Part shown: positions 46,949 through 59,345 of the stretch, piece after piece
Position numbering within the stretch: position 1 is the first letter of the stretch
How the letters are laid out: each line of letters opens with the position of its first letter
Source of the DNA: Adiantum capillus-veneris
Lineage: Eukaryota; Streptophyta; Polypodiopsida; Polypodiales; Pteridaceae
Assembly (NCBI GenBank): GCA_014529385.2
Contig: CM043945.1
Location: 139,155,241 to 139,219,240 of the forward strand
Length of the DNA: 64,000 bases
Direction of reading: 5' to 3'
Translations under genes and position numbers: made by a program
The notes under the pieces: model-generated
What the model was told of the DNA's origin: nothing
Database searches by the model: none
What the model saw: the letters and a program-made list of their open reading frames with translations, nothing else

Positions 46949-46987
46949 GCTCTGCATGTCGCAGAGTCCAAGCATAGTCCGGAAACG

Positions 46988-49900
46988 TCAAAGCTTCTCA
47001 GCTCCGAGGGCCTTGGTAAAGATATCCGCTATCTGCTCCTCTGTGCTGACGTAGACCAAGTCGATGTCGCCCGCCAACACTCGCTCTCGAACGTAGTGGT
47101 AATGGACCTCTATGTGTTTGGTCCTGGCATGGAACACTGGGTTCCTAGCCAACTGCATGCTGCTGAGGTTGTCACAATGGATGAAAATCTTCTGGTCCAC
47201 CTGCACTCCCAAGTCCTCAAGTAATGTGCGTAGCCAAGCTACCTCGCATGCCGCAACTGCTGCACCTCTGTACTCGGCCTCTGTGCTTGATAAAGCAACC
47301 GTAGGCTGCTTTTTGCTGCTCCAAGTAACAGCAGCACTCCCAAAAGAGAACATGAATCCACTCGTAGATCTCCTATGCTACCTGCCCAATCTGCATCTGT
47401 ATACCCATACAATGCTAATGGTGCATCTGCTGCATAGAACAATGCGTAGTCAAGAGTACCTTGCACATACCTAAGTGTGCGTTGTAATCCATCCAAATGT
47501 GGCTTCCTCGGAAGCTGCATGAACTGACTCTCCAAGCCTACTGTGTAGCTCAAGTCTGGCCTCGTGATAGTCAAGTAGATTAGACTACCCACAATCTTCC
47601 TGTACATGTTGACATCCTCAACAACATCACCCTTCTCTACACTCAGCTTTGCATTCACATCCAAGGGAATAGAAATTGGCTTACAATCAGCCATACCATA
47701 CTTTGACAACATGTCCAAAGCATACTGTCTCTGTGATAGCCATACACCCTCTGGAGCCTTGATCACCTCAATGCCAAGAAAGTAGCGCAACTCGCCTAAA
47801 TCTTTCATTTCAAACTCCTATTTGAGAAGACCCTTCACATGGTCAATCTCCATAGCATTGTCACCAACAATAATAAGGTCATCTACATATATGGTAATGA
47901 CCACAATCCCCACATCACTCTCACGTACATAGAGTGAATGAGCATGAGCTCTCCAAAAACCAATACTGACAAGATACTTGGCAATCCTGTCATACTATGC
48001 TCTAGAGCCCTGCTTCAAACCATACAAAGCTTTGAGAAGTCTGCATACATCATCTGGGTAACCTGGATCAACATAACCAGGTGGCTGATCCATATACACT
48101 TCCTCTTGTAAATCACCATTCAAGAAGGCATTCTTTACATCCATTTGATGCATAATCCATCCTCTAGATGCAGCCACTGCTATGACAGCTCTCACAGTCG
48201 TCATCTTTGCCACTGGAGCAAAGGTCTCCTCATAGTCTATGCCATACGTCTCTGCATAACCCTTTGCGACCAGCCTTGCCTTGTGATGCTCAATGTTACC
48301 ATCATCCTTATGCTTGGTTTTATACACCCATTTATAGCCAATAGCTTTCTTGCCACTTGGCAATGGCACCAACTCCCATGTGTCGTTTGCTTTCAATGCA
48401 GCCATCTCTTCATTCATTGCATCATCCCAATGCACATTTCCAACTGCATCCTCAAAACATGTGGGCTCCACATCCTGTATCACCTTAGCCATGTAGGCTT
48501 GGTGATGCGCTAGATACCCATCATAAGTCAATTTCTGAACTGGATTTTCGACTCTATTAGATCTGCGCGGTCCTGGGTCACTCCTTTGCCCTCTAGAATC
48601 TTCTTGTACTTTCCTTACACCAGGTGTTCTGACAGCCGGAATTCCAAATTCCTCATCAAGACTTTTTTCAGAACCATTTGAATCCATGTCTACATGTGAA
48701 AAACCTGATGATGCATCAGCCATAAAGGGAGGTTCATCAACCTTTTCCTTTCCTTTTCGTGATACATTCCATGTACCTGTTGGTGGAGTAACCTGCGTAC
48801 GTAGTCTACCATTCCATGGTTTCTCAACAGAGCCACGAGAAGAGGACTCTTGTGCTCCACTCAAAACCTGTGACTGTGGCCTCACATTTTGTACAACCAC
48901 ATAATCTTTTACATCAGCCCCAATAGTGCCATGTGCAGTACTGTACCAGCTGCTCATCTCATCAAAGACTACATCTCTGCTCACTCGTAATTCTCGTGTA
49001 GTAGGATTGTAGCACCTGTACCCCTTTTGTTCAAGGGAATATCCCACAAGAATACATTTCTCTGCTTTAGGATCCAATTTCCTACGCAACTCATCTGGTA
49101 CATGCACGTAAGCTATGCATCCAAACACTTTCAAGTGTGCCAAATCAGGCTTTGTACCTGTAAACTTTTCCTCAGGTGTTACATCATGCACCGCAGCTGT
49201 AGGTGTCCTGTTCATAATGTACACAGGTGTATTTACGGCTTCAGCCCAAAAATGATGAGGCATGTTCTTCTCATTCATCAATGCACGTGAAACCTCTGCA
49301 ATGTGCTTGTTTTTCCTTTCTGCGACCCCATTCTGTTGTGGAGTATATCTGCATGTAAACTGCCTGCGTATACCATGCATTCACAAAAAATCTCAAAAAT
49401 CATTGGAGAAGTACTCTCCCCCTCCATCTGGCCTCAATGTTTTGATTTGCATATCTGTCTCCTTCTCAATCATGACTTTGAAGTCTTGAAAGTGACCAAA
49501 CACTTCACTTTTGTTACGCATGAAGTAGACCCATACTTTCCTTGTATGGTCATCAATGAAAGAGACATAATGCCTGCAACCATGTATACTTGCAGTATCG
49601 GTTGGACCCCAAACATCTGTGTGCACCACTTCAAGTGGCTTTTTACATACATTGCGCTCATGTGGAAATGAGCCCTTTGACTGTTTTCCAAACTGGCATG
49701 CTACACACACTTTATGCATACTATCCACCTTGAATTTGGGCAAACCTTTTACAATCTGTTTTGATTGCATGCTGTGAAATCTCTGCTCATTGACATGGCC
49801 AATGCGTTTGTGCCAAATGTCAACATCAGCTACAACACCTGTGCCCTGTGCAAATAATGCAGCTTTTACCTCAGGCATGTCTACATTCAGCGTAAACATA

Positions 49901-51253
49901 TATTCTGCCCACACATTTGCCCTCTGCGATTAGCTTACAGCCATTCTAGAAATCTTCTACATAACAGCCATTTGGATTGAAGCGACCCTGCAAACCCTGC
50001 TCAACCATTTGTCCTACAGAAACAAGATTCTTTGTAATGTTTGGGACATGAAGTACATCTGCTAAGTACTTTGATTTCCCACTCTTTGTATTTAGAGGTA
50101 TGTCCCCTACATGAGCAATGGGGTGAGCTGTGTCATCTCCTGTCTGCACATATCCTGACACATCTGGTTTGCGTATATCTCTAAACCACTCTCCATGAGA
50201 CGTCATGTGATTAGAGGCACCTGAATCCACATACCAAACATCATATTGGGTGGCATTCTCTGCAGTCATTGTATTCATTACATGCTGCATAACAAGCATG
50301 CGCTCGTTTTTGCTGTCATCTGCATCTCTTCTAGTAGATGAATAGTTTCCCTATTCTCTCTTTCCACTTGCTTTTCCCTTTGGACAGTCACGTGACATGT
50401 GACCTCTTTCACCACAAGTCCAACATTCTCTGCTATCTGGAGTATGTTGCTGCCTGCTTGATCCTGCACCATGACCTCTTTGACTCCCCCTGCCTTGAGA
50501 CTGGTTTCCCTTGCCACCTGTATTGTTTTGATTTGATTGACCTTCCAGAAATTGGGCCCTGCAACTCCTTGGGCCTCGACCACGACCTCTAACTCTACCT
50601 CTATTGGAGTTAGAATAGAAGGCCTGTTCAGAATTATTTCTGCCATGAGAAGAAGATGTGTCAAGGTTCTTCTCCTCAAGAATAAGCATAGAAATCAAAT
50701 CTTGGAACACGGGGATGTCGTCTCTTGTATTCATGGAAGACCTAAAATGTACATACTCATCTCCTAGACCATCCAAGAATGCACGGAAAATGTCATCGTC
50801 TTCCACTGAGACTTTAATAGATCCAAGAGCCTCAATGATACTCTTGATCTTCAAGGCATAATCATTGATTGAGAGGTTGTTCCTCTTAACCTGATTTAGC
50901 TCCGACTTTAGTTGAAGCTTCTTGGCCTTGGTGTTCACCTCGAACACTCTGCCTAAGTTTCTCCATGCAATGGCCGGGGTTTCAGCATCCTATAGATAGC
51001 CCATCATGCCATCTATGATGCTCATAGAAAGCCAATACATCACTTTGCTCTGGCCTTGTTGCCAGTCCCTCAAAGCTTTCCTTTGTTCTACTGTAGCATT
51101 CACCTCGGGAATCTCTGGTTCCTTTTCATTGTCTCCTTCTACATAGTCCCAATAACCTTTTCCTTCTAGGAAATTTGTTATTCTGAACTTCCATGCAGGG
51201 TAGTTATTTTTCTCAAGCTTCTCAGTAACAATCTGACTAAAACCGTCAGACAT
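46988..51253 (-). pseudogene. Copia gag-pol polyprotein, interrupted
   Basis: The polyprotein starts at 51,253 with MSDGFSQIVTEKLEKNNYPAW. Gag has an in-frame TAG at about 50,990, then continues to a zinc knuckle CWTCGERGHMSRDC near 50,390. Another in-frame stop (about 50,348) precedes the protease WYVDSGASNHM, which keeps its D-S-G triad (about 50,220-50,235). A one-base shift near 49,918 leads into integrase, with the H-H-C-C zinc-binding set (HKRIGH...CVACQFGK) and D (HTDVWG), D (SFIDDHTR), E (GGGEYFS). Two TGA codons at about 49,385-49,395 follow. Reverse transcriptase includes [38 protein letters not shown] and, past a stop at about 47,995, IYVDDLII. Another stop (about 47,818) and a shift near 47,350 precede RNase H ([25 protein letters not shown]). 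All domains are present but it cannot make a full polyprotein. Confidence 0.93.
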
Positions 51254-51477
51254 CTTGAAGCACTAAGACAAAATAGCTGCAATCTGCAAAAACCTGCAAA
51301 TCTGTTGAACCTGCTATCGTGGTAACTGTAACGCTTTCTACACTCAACGAGTGTCCACAATCAAGTGTACATACAACCACTGTACTTGTACAGTAAATCT
51401 CTGTATACTGCATCTGGTCGTGGATTGCGAACGAAGGGATTGTGATGCTCTTGCTCTCTTAGCCTCTCTTGCCTGCA

Positions 51478-51493
51478 CCAGGCTCTGATACCA
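51478..51493 (-). other. Primer binding site, initiator-Met tRNA type
   Basis: On the minus strand TGGTATCAGAGCCTGG directly follows the 5' LTR. TGGTATCAGAGC is the classic plant copia sequence complementary to the 3' end of initiator methionine tRNA. Confidence 0.93.
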
Positions 51494-51815
51494 TGTAAAG
51501 AATGAGGATGCAAGAGAGCTACACAAGACAAGCACAAAGCACACAGAGATGGAAAGCTTCTTCTTCTTCTTCACAGAAAAGAGAGTACAAAATGACTAAG
51601 TGCTAAAGTTGAAAAGTAGCACATATGTACATGCGGTCACTAAGTGTGAACTCGCTAGAAGCGTACTAAGCTGGCACTATAAGTGTAGTCCAGTTGTAGA
51701 ATCACTGGAAGATATCCTCTGTGTCGGTCACCTAACGCGCCAGTGAGTAAATGCCGTAAGCGGCCAAGACCCGTAGTGGATGCTAGCTCAAGGTGTAGAG
51801 CTCGACATCTCAACA
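51494..51815 (-). repeat. 5' LTR of the full-length copia element
   Basis: This 322 bp LTR differs from the 3' LTR at about 13 positions, mostly transitions (for example GCGCC/GCACC, GCCGTA/GCCATA). Confidence 0.93.
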
Positions 51816-52009
51816 AAAAAGTGGAGAGTACTTAGAGATAGTAGAAAAGGATTATGTTGTGGAGGGAAGAAAGAGAGGGAGTGTAGCTCAATATCCTTTG
51901 AATTCAAAATTTTGATCATGAGAGATTTAGAGAGAGAAATGTTGTTACACAAAGAGGTAATGGAGTTCTCCATTGCTCTCACCTAGAGTTGGAGTGGGAG
52001 AAGCATGAG

Positions 52010-52154
<145 letters not shown>

Positions 52155-52593
52155 GTGGTAGAGAGAGAGAGACAAAAAAAGGGAGAGATTGGGAGAGAGA
52201 GTAGATCTGCAACCTTGGAGGATCTGCACTTTCTGTCAGATGTAGACAACATACAATGTCCTCTTGATGATTGGGAGGGGGAAGTGACAAGAGAGGAAAG
52301 GGGGGGGGAGAGAGAAAGAGTTGTCTCACATTTTAGAGAGAGAACGCAATGAGAGAATATGGAAATTTTATTTTTTTGGCAAGGGAAGCTGAAAAGTGCT
52401 TCTTTTAATGAGAACTAAGTGAGAGAGAGGAGATAAATGGAGAAAATACATTTTAAAATTCAATTACCCACCTCTCTTTTGGGTTAAAATAGCCTATTTT
52501 CAAATACGAAATATACAAATGGTATTTTTAAAAATTTCAGCATAGTCTTTTTTGCCCTCTCTTTTAGGCTTGGTCAAACTTTGTTTAAGAATT
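52155..52593. other. Purine-rich then AT-rich flank up to the right-arm boundary
   Basis: The stretch contains further GGGAGAG and AGAGAGAG patches and then AT-rich DNA. It shows no similarity to the copia DNA that abuts the left arm at 37,803, so the two arm ends lie in different contexts. Confidence 0.5.
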
Positions 52594-52881
52594 CCATATT
52601 AGGTATTTTGGTAAAAATCTCACATTATGGGAATCTCCAAATCGACCGAATTCATGTAATTTGGGAATTTTCCACTTAAAGTGGGAAAAATTGAGGTGTG
52701 TGGCTAGTAAATAAAGTGAAAATCTCATAGGATTGTGGTGTTGATAAACACCAAAAGTCAAGAGGATGTACAACACATGGATTTGAATAATAACTATAAA
52801 TTACATAAAACAAAGGAAGATACAAAAAAGATTTTGTTTACAAATTGACTAGTATAGTCACAATAGAAGCTCCACATAATT

Positions 52882-55800
52882 CTACTCCACATTTGATACC
52901 ATATCTGAACTTTGATCCAAGTGTGGCTGATGTGCACGAGTGAGGCCTTCTTTGGCTTTTAGAGCATGTCTTTCTGGAATCTTTATTCTAGAAAATGGTC
53001 CTTCTTTGTTGGGTCTCCAGGACCAAACAATTGCATCTATAGTTTCCCACACTTGTGGGTCCTTATAGTTGACAGCCCAATAACCCTTCCAACAATTACT
53101 GTAAGCTTGAGTATCTGTCATCCCACTTTTTCTCGCGCAAGGTGCCCAATATTGAATCAAGAGTTTTCTGTAGTTTGGTGATGTAGGCTCATTATCAATG
53201 TCAGATAAAGCCATTGCAAGCCACACTGGATAGATTTCTGTGTCACTCGGAACAAGCATAAGAAAGTCACCTTGGTGCACATCAGACATAGGGTCAAACT
53301 CTTCCCTTGGCCTATCTCGTTGAGGCCCACAAAAATGATCATTCAACTCTTCAAGGCCTAGGAATCTTTCTGCTCCTTGTTGCAAATTCATTGTAGTGCT
53401 TTGTAGATGAGAATATTCTTGAGTTTTTGGCCAAAACATTTCATACAAGACTCCCTCTGATATGATTGCTTTTCCAATCTCTTCAATTACCTTACTCCAA
53501 TAATCTATCACGGGTCTATAATATCGCGGAATACTTGAACCATTCCCTAAATTTTTCCAAAATTTTATATAGTTCTTTAGCCCCAAAATGACTTCTTCGT
53601 GGGCCTTGACATACTCCGCCATTTGTACTAGAGGTGGATCTCCATGTGGTAACATTGGCTTGCCTTCTGTGTCTGTTTTCCAAAGGCGAATACTTCCACT
53701 CCAACTTGATACACCTACATGTGCCTTATATTGCATCATTGGTGTCTCATCTTGCATAAAGAACCTGAACTGAAGCGGTTTGGAATGTCCAACAAGTATG
53801 TCTTGTCCATCACAAAGATAGCCATCACAATATTGCTTGAAATCAGGGATCTTTGTGAGAAAAAATGGAGCTGGAGATGAAGATGAGCTGTTTCGTAATG
53901 TATCCATCAAATGTGGCAAAGTATAGGTTTGTGTAACTCTCAACTTCTCTGAAAACCTACTAAACATGGCGTCTATGTCCTCATGTGTATGCCCAACCAT
54001 TAAAAATCCCAGCTGGATGGTTTTGAAAACACCCCTTGCAACAAGCATTGACAAATAGGCAAATAAGTATCGATTTTTGTTTTCCCCTGCACAATTATCC
54101 AATTGTAGCAACAAGTTCTCTGGCAATCTGCGAAATGTTGACCCCAATTCCTCTTCTGCAATTTCTGACGACTGCACAATGGGCTCTTTTCCATCACTCA
54201 AGTTATGGTAGTCCAAAGCATCCCTTGAGTTCAAAGCATGTAGTAGTGAAATATTGCTCCTTGGAAGTCCATTTGTTACTAGATCACCAAGAGGATGCTT
54301 ATCTATCCTCTCGAGGTTATGTAAACAATTAGCAATTGAGCCAATTGTAAGATTTGGATCAGCTGGCCACAAACCATTCAAGACAAAGTGTCCGTAATGA
54401 CCTTCTCCATGTCCATGAGTGATCATGCCAATCAATGCCACCTGCAGATTATATCCTGAATCCACACCCTTGGGAACAATGCGTAATCTAGGAATGGCAG
54501 TCTTCTTTTGATCCATCTTATCATGGATTATGCATACATATTTTTGTGGTTGAGTTTCTGAATACGTGCGCCATGCATAATATAGGCTTCTGCAACTCTT
54601 TTGTTGTGCCATGTGAACTTCTCTCTCCCTCAAGAGAAGAGCTCTCTCTTCAAGAGAAGGTTTAGCTTCTAACCTTGCCTTGATTGAGCTACAAATATTG
54701 CACTTAGAGAACTCACTCGTCTTTGTTAAAGTGACATGTGGGTACTCTTTGTTCCAAATTCTACCAAAAGAAGATTGGGATAGCTTCTTCTCATAGCCCA
54801 TTTGGTCAAGTGTCGTGTTGATTTCACATAAAATATCCACTTGTTTGTATGTTGATGGAATCACCAATTGAGTCTCTCTTGAGCCATCTAGCAGTGTTCT
54901 ACTTCTATGTGGCATTTTCTCAGAGTTATTTTCCACAAACTCGTTTAGTAGTGCTCTTGCTAAACTAGTATGTTGAAGTCCCCTTCTCAATGTACATGTG
55001 TTCCCATGTACATATTGGCGCACACCATTTTCAAAGTTCTCCTTGTATCGATAAAATGATGTCTTTGGTATTCCATGTAGCTCATACCATGCTCTACAAC
55101 AAACAATAGAGCCATTTAGCCTGAATTGGTATCGTGACTTCTCATCTTTCTGATAACATATAGAAAGAACATCATAAACATAATTAGTGCGTGATTTTTG
55201 AGACTCTCCCCAAAATTGTTGTCGTAACCTTGTCACCATATCACGATCTGCAAATTGGCAGCATTTTTGTGCACAACAATCAATGCATGATACCCTTTGA
55301 ATTGATTTGTTTGAAAGGTAAAAAGTCGAAGCTGGTGCTGCTTTTGATTTTTGAGTCCTGTTCATGAAAGTGTATCGTCTCTTCCTTGACAACTGGACAA
55401 CATTACTCCCATCAAGTTTTTTTCCAACATTGCCATCGTTGGATACATCCTCATATGTAGCATGCATGCCATCAACAGGAACAAAGCGTTGTAATGGGCT
55501 CCCATTCAACATTGTTGTCTGCTTGATGGGCCACTTTAGCAAAGTGATGCTACCCACTTCAACCACATCATGAATGCTTGCATTTTCTCTTTCAATACCC
55601 ACACCCACACAATCAGGACCAAGTTCCTGAAAGTTGACATAATCATGTGGAAATACATATAAGATGGTCCCTTCATTCATGGTTTGCATCATTGTGTCAT
55701 CTTTTAAAAGGACCCTCTGATTTCTCCAAGACTCTCGAATCATTGCTTCAAATTCTGGGCTTGTCATAGGTATTGCATCTGTAACTAGAGGATCAGAATG

Positions 55801-56109
55801 ATCATGTTCTTCATCACCATTGTAGCTTTCGTGTGGATCAATTAAGTTCCCATTTAATACAAAAGATTGCAAAAGAAGCTTTGACCATCGAACAGCACTC
55901 CATAATGAGCCTTGGAGAGATGAAGTATCCATTGTAGGAAAAGGTAGGACCACATCCTTCAAGCATTCCTCCACTAGTATGGAGACATTTCCCAGCCCTA
56001 TCTTTGTACCACCACAAGTGGAATCTGGATCTGTTCTACACACACAACCAATACCAACGATTTCATTGTCAAGTATCATATGTACTTTCTCCCCAGATTC
56101 AAAGTCCAT
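52882..56109 (-). CDS. DUF8039/DUF7869-type transposase-like protein, intact (1,075 aa)
   Basis: This is the only long intact gene in the window. Residues 1-85 (VHMILDNEIVGIGCVCRTDP, LGNVSILVEECL, SLWSAVRWSKLLL) resemble DUF8039, a domain of plant En/Spm-associated proteins. Residues 275-284 form a Cys cluster (CIDCCAQKCC), and about 336-357 (VCCRAWYELHGIPKTSFYRY) look like a helix-turn-helix. CNIC at 470-473 begins a DUF7869-type region containing HDKMDQ (530-534), LLQLDNCAGENKNRY (667-681) and VGHTHEDIDAMFSRF (705-719). The spaced acidic residues (D533, D671, E710/D711/D713) are compatible with an RNase H-like DDE/DDD nuclease, which is inference. The start is MDFESGEK, one base after a splice acceptor. 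The 5' flank is the motif-dense 368 bp array. The left-arm copy is almost identical but has a 1 bp deletion. Transposition function is probable from family context, not shown. Confidence 0.82.
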   Translation of the reverse strand: MDFESGEKVHMILDNEIVGIGCVCRTDPDSTCGGTKIGLGNVSILVEECLKDVVLPFPTMDTSSLQGSLWSAVRWSKLLLQSFVLNGNLIDPHESYNGDEEHDHSDPLVTDAIPMTSPEFEAMIRESWRNQRVLLKDDTMMQTMNEGTILYVFPHDYVNFQELGPDCVGVGIERENASIHDVVEVGSITLLKWPIKQTTMLNGSPLQRFVPVDGMHATYEDVSNDGNVGKKLDGSNVVQLSRKRRYTFMNRTQKSKAAPASTFYLSNKSIQRVSCIDCCAQKCCQFADRDMVTRLRQQFWGESQKSRTNYVYDVLSICYQKDEKSRYQFRLNGSIVCCRAWYELHGIPKTSFYRYKENFENGVRQYVHGNTCTLRRGLQHTSLARALLNEFVENNSEKMPHRSRTLLDGSRETQLVIPSTYKQVDILCEINTTLDQMGYEKKLSQSSFGRIWNKEYPHVTLTKTSEFSKCNICSSIKARLEAKPSLEERALLLREREVHMAQQKSCRSLYYAWRTYSETQPQKYVCIIHDKMDQKKTAIPRLRIVPKGVDSGYNLQVALIGMITHGHGEGHYGHFVLNGLWPADPNLTIGSIANCLHNLERIDKHPLGDLVTNGLPRSNISLLHALNSRDALDYHNLSDGKEPIVQSSEIAEEELGSTFRRLPENLLLQLDNCAGENKNRYLFAYLSMLVARGVFKTIQLGFLMVGHTHEDIDAMFSRFSEKLRVTQTYTLPHLMDTLRNSSSSSPAPFFLTKIPDFKQYCDGYLCDGQDILVGHSKPLQFRFFMQDETPMMQYKAHVGVSSWSGSIRLWKTDTEGKPMLPHGDPPLVQMAEYVKAHEEVILGLKNYIKFWKNLGNGSSIPRYYRPVIDYWSKVIEEIGKAIISEGVLYEMFWPKTQEYSHLQSTTMNLQQGAERFLGLEELNDHFCGPQRDRPREEFDPMSDVHQGDFLMLVPSDTEIYPVWLAMALSDIDNEPTSPNYRKLLIQYWAPCARKSGMTDTQAYSNCWKGYWAVNYKDPQVWETIDAIVWSWRPNKEGPFSRIKIPERHALKAKEGLTRAHQPHLDQSSDMVSNVE

Positions 56110-56135
56110 CCTGTAAGTAAAAAGATTACATTGTT
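56110..56135 (-). promoter_or_regulatory. Splice acceptor before the intact transposase-like gene
   Basis: On the minus strand ATCTTTTTACTTACAG/G precedes ATG 56,109, identical to the left arm. It implies a 5' non-coding exon upstream, in or beyond the repeat arrays. Confidence 0.55.
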
Positions 56136-56199
56136 AAATCCATAGTTATAGAAAAATACTCTTCAAACCAAAAATCATGCTACAACATGAAAAAGGTTT

Positions 56200-58010
56200 G
56201 CATAGGTTGGACAAGTGGTGAACCTTGAGACCAAATCCTCCTTGCTATATTAATGGAAGCAAGGTTGGACAAGTGGTGGACCTTGAAACCAAAGCCTCTT
56301 TGCTATATGAGAGCATAGGTTGGACAAGTGGTGGACCTAGTTGTAATACCCACTGCCACCTATCAACTACTATAGGACTATGCTTTCCAATGTCCAAGTA
56401 TCCCTTGAGTCTTTCAAGGTTGAACACGTGGTGGACCTTGAAACAAAAATCCCCTTTCTATATCAGAGCATAGCTTGGACAAGTGGTGGACCTAGTTATA
56501 ATGCCCAATATCCAAGGTGAAATACCTTAGGACTTTGCTACCTTGCTTGCCAATGTTTACGTAGCCCCTCATTTCTTTAATGGAAGTAAGGTTGGACAAG
56601 TGGTGGACCTTGAAACCAAAGCCTCTTTGCTATATAAGAGCATAGGTTGGACCTAGTTTTAATACCCACTGCCACCTATCAACTACTATAAGACTATGCT
56701 TTCCAATGTCCAAGTATCCCTTGAGTCTTTCAAGGTTGAACACGTGGTGGACCTTGAAACAAAAATCCCTTTCTATATTAGAAAGGTTGAACACATGGTG
56801 GACCTTTAAACGAAAATCCCCTTTCTTTATCAGAGCATAGCTTGGACAAGTGGTGGACCTAGTTATAATGCCCAATATCCAAGGTGAAACACCTTAGAAC
56901 CTTGCTACCTTGCTTGCCAATGTTTACGTAGCCCCTCATTTCTTTAATGGAAGTAAGGTTGGACAAGTGGTGGACCTTGAAAGCAAAGCCTCTTTGCGAT
57001 ATGAGAGCATAGGTTGGACCTAGTTGTAATACCCACTGCCACCTATCAACTACTATAGGACTATGCTTTCCAATGTCCAAGTATCCCTTGAGTCTTGCAA
57101 GGTTGAACACGTGGTGGACCTTGAAACCAAAATCCCCTTTCTATATTAGAAAGGTTGAACACATGGTGGACCTTTAAACGAAAATCCCCTTTCTTTATCA
57201 GAGCATAGCTTGGACAAGTGGTGGACCTAGTTATAATGCCCAATATCCAAGGTGAAACACCTTAGAACCTTGCTACCTTGCTTGCCAATGTTTACGTAGC
57301 CCCTCATTTCTTTAATGGAAGCAAGGTTGGACAAGTGGTGGACCTTGAAAGCAAAGCCTCTTTGCGATATGAGAGCATAGGTTGGACCTAGTTGTAATAC
57401 CCACTGCCACCTATCAACTACTATAGGACTATGCTTTCCAATGTCCAAGTATCCCTTGAGTCTTGCAAGGTTGAACACGTGGTGGACCTTGAAACCAAAA
57501 TCCCCTTTCTATATTAGAAAGGTTGAACACATGGTGGACCTTTAAACGAAAATCCCCTTTCTTTATCAGAGCATAGCTTGGACAAGTGGTGGACCTAGTT
57601 ATAATGCCCAATATCCAAGGTGAAACACCTTAGAACCTTGCTACCTTGCTTGCCAATGTTTACGTAGCCCCTCATTTCTTTAATGGAAGCAAGGTTGGAC
57701 AAGTGGTGGACCTTGAAAGAAAAGCCTCTTTGCGATATGAGAGCATAGGTTGGACCTAGTTGTAATACCCACTGCCACCTATCAACTACTATAGGACTAT
57801 GCTTTCCAATGTCCAAGTATCCCTTGAGTCTTGCAAGGTTGAACACGTGGTGGACCTTGAAACCAAAATCCCCTTTCCATATCAGAGCATAGCTTGGACA
57901 AGTGGTGGACCTAGTTATAAAGCCCCTCCTTTCTTTAATGGAAGAAAGGTTGGAAAAGTGGTGAATCTTGAAACCCAAACCCTTTGGCTATATATAGAGG
58001 ATATCTTGGA
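56200..58010 (-). repeat. 368 bp tandem family, inverted copy
   Basis: The partner of 32,396-34,200. Units recur at 57,061 and 57,429 (368 bp) with the same CACTTG, CATGTG and CACGTG motif slots. A few substitutions distinguish it from the left copy (for example GTTGATAGG at about 56,363 versus GATGATAGG at 34,030). Confidence 0.88.
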
Positions 58011-59040
58011 CAAGTGGTGGGCTTAGTTGTAGTATCCAATGTCCAAGGTCCAAGGTGAACTATGTAAAGACCTTACTTCCAAAAACAGAGTCGTACAAGT
58101 GGTTCTCCTTGAAACCAAAACCTCCTTAGTGTATTAGAACATAGCTTGGAGAAGTGGTGGACTTAGTTGTAATGGTGAATGTCCAAAGCAAACTATTATA
58201 GGACCTTGCTTCCCAAATCAAGTTTGGACAAGTGGTGGATCTTGAAACCAAAACCCCCTTACTCTATTAGAGCATAGCTTAGATAAGTGGTGGACCTAGC
58301 TGCCATGGAAAATGTTCAATCTGAACTGCTGCAAGACCTTGCTATTAAATGTCTAAGTAGAGCTAGCTTCTTTAATGGAATCAAGGTTGGGAAAGTGGTG
58401 CATCTTGAAACCAAAAGCCCTTTATTGTATTAGAGCATAGCTTGGACAAGTGAGGGACCTAGTTTTAATGTGTGATGTCCAAAGAAAAGTATTACAAGAC
58501 CTTGCTTTCCAATATTTGAATTGGTCAAGTGGTTAAAACTAAGTATAAAACTTTGACCATTTTCTTCTCGAATTGCCAAAAAGCTAGTTTTAGACACCCC
58601 TAAATGAAAATGGTTTAGGGTGGCCTTAAACAATGTTTTTTCAAAGACTTGAACAAAAGGGTTGTTGAAGAGTAATGACAATTTATTGTGGCTTGAAGTG
58701 CCTGAGTATGTGAAAACAAGCCTAGGTTTTCCACGAGGCAAAAGGTGACATAATAAGAACATTGGAAAGTTAGGATTGACCATGTGGCCTAAACTTTGGC
58801 AAGTGAAGTGGTGGCCAAGTTTTGTGGCACAGTGTGCACTTGGTCCTATATGTGTTGACCACTTGGCTAAATCTAGGACCATAAGGCCAAACCTTTGGCA
58901 CCTTAAATATAGTATGGGACATAATCTAGAACTGCTATAGTAAATTAGTAGTATAGCTAATATGTTAATATTTGTATTATATTTAAGTATATGCTAATAT
59001 AATTTATGTTCAAAATTTCACTAATGAAGAATGTTCCCAT
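58011..59040 (-). repeat. Diverged motif-bearing repeat, inverted copy
   Basis: The partner of 31,346-32,395, with motif copies near 58,150, 58,230, 58,285 and 58,440. No gene is supported. Confidence 0.6.
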
Positions 59041-59345
59041 TTAGCACTCCAGATGCGGGGTCTTAGGGCAATGCCACAATGGGGTGACAAGGCAGCGCTT
59101 CCACGTGAGGTTTGGGGGTAGCGCTCTTGATGGGGATGTGGAATATAGCGCTCTCGATGGCGGGGCTTGGGAGGTTGATTTTGGGATATTGTTCTGAGCG
59201 GGGTCCTGGGGCAGCGCCCCAGGCGGGGTCCGGGGCAGCGAGAGTTATGCATGGATTTCTTTAATTTTGGCAATTTTAAGTGAATTCCTAGTATAGAGTT
59301 ATGCATGTTTTTCATATTTTCAACCATGATTTCTTTAATTTTGGC
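59041..59345. repeat. GC-rich block, shortened, with locally templated filler
   Basis: The GC-rich block is cut off at CGGGGCAGCG (59,240). It is followed by AGAGTTATGCATG and GATTTCTTTAATTTTGGC, which are shortened copies of sequence present immediately beyond, at 59,295-59,345. Compared with the left arm about 77 bp net are lost. Confidence 0.8.

Larger units (their letters stand above)
46616..51815 (-). mobile_element. Full-length Ty1/copia retrotransposon
   Basis: A 5,200 bp element on the minus strand is bounded by two 322 bp LTRs (TGTTGAGATG...CTTTACA on its own strand) and by the direct repeat AAAAA at 46,611-46,615 and 51,816-51,820, the 5 bp target duplication expected for copia. 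It has a primer binding site, a polypurine tract and the domain order gag, protease, integrase, reverse transcriptase, RNase H, which defines Ty1/copia. By hand the two LTRs differ at about 13 of 322 positions (about 4%), so the insertion is not recent. In-frame stops and shifts make it non-autonomous. Confidence 0.95.
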
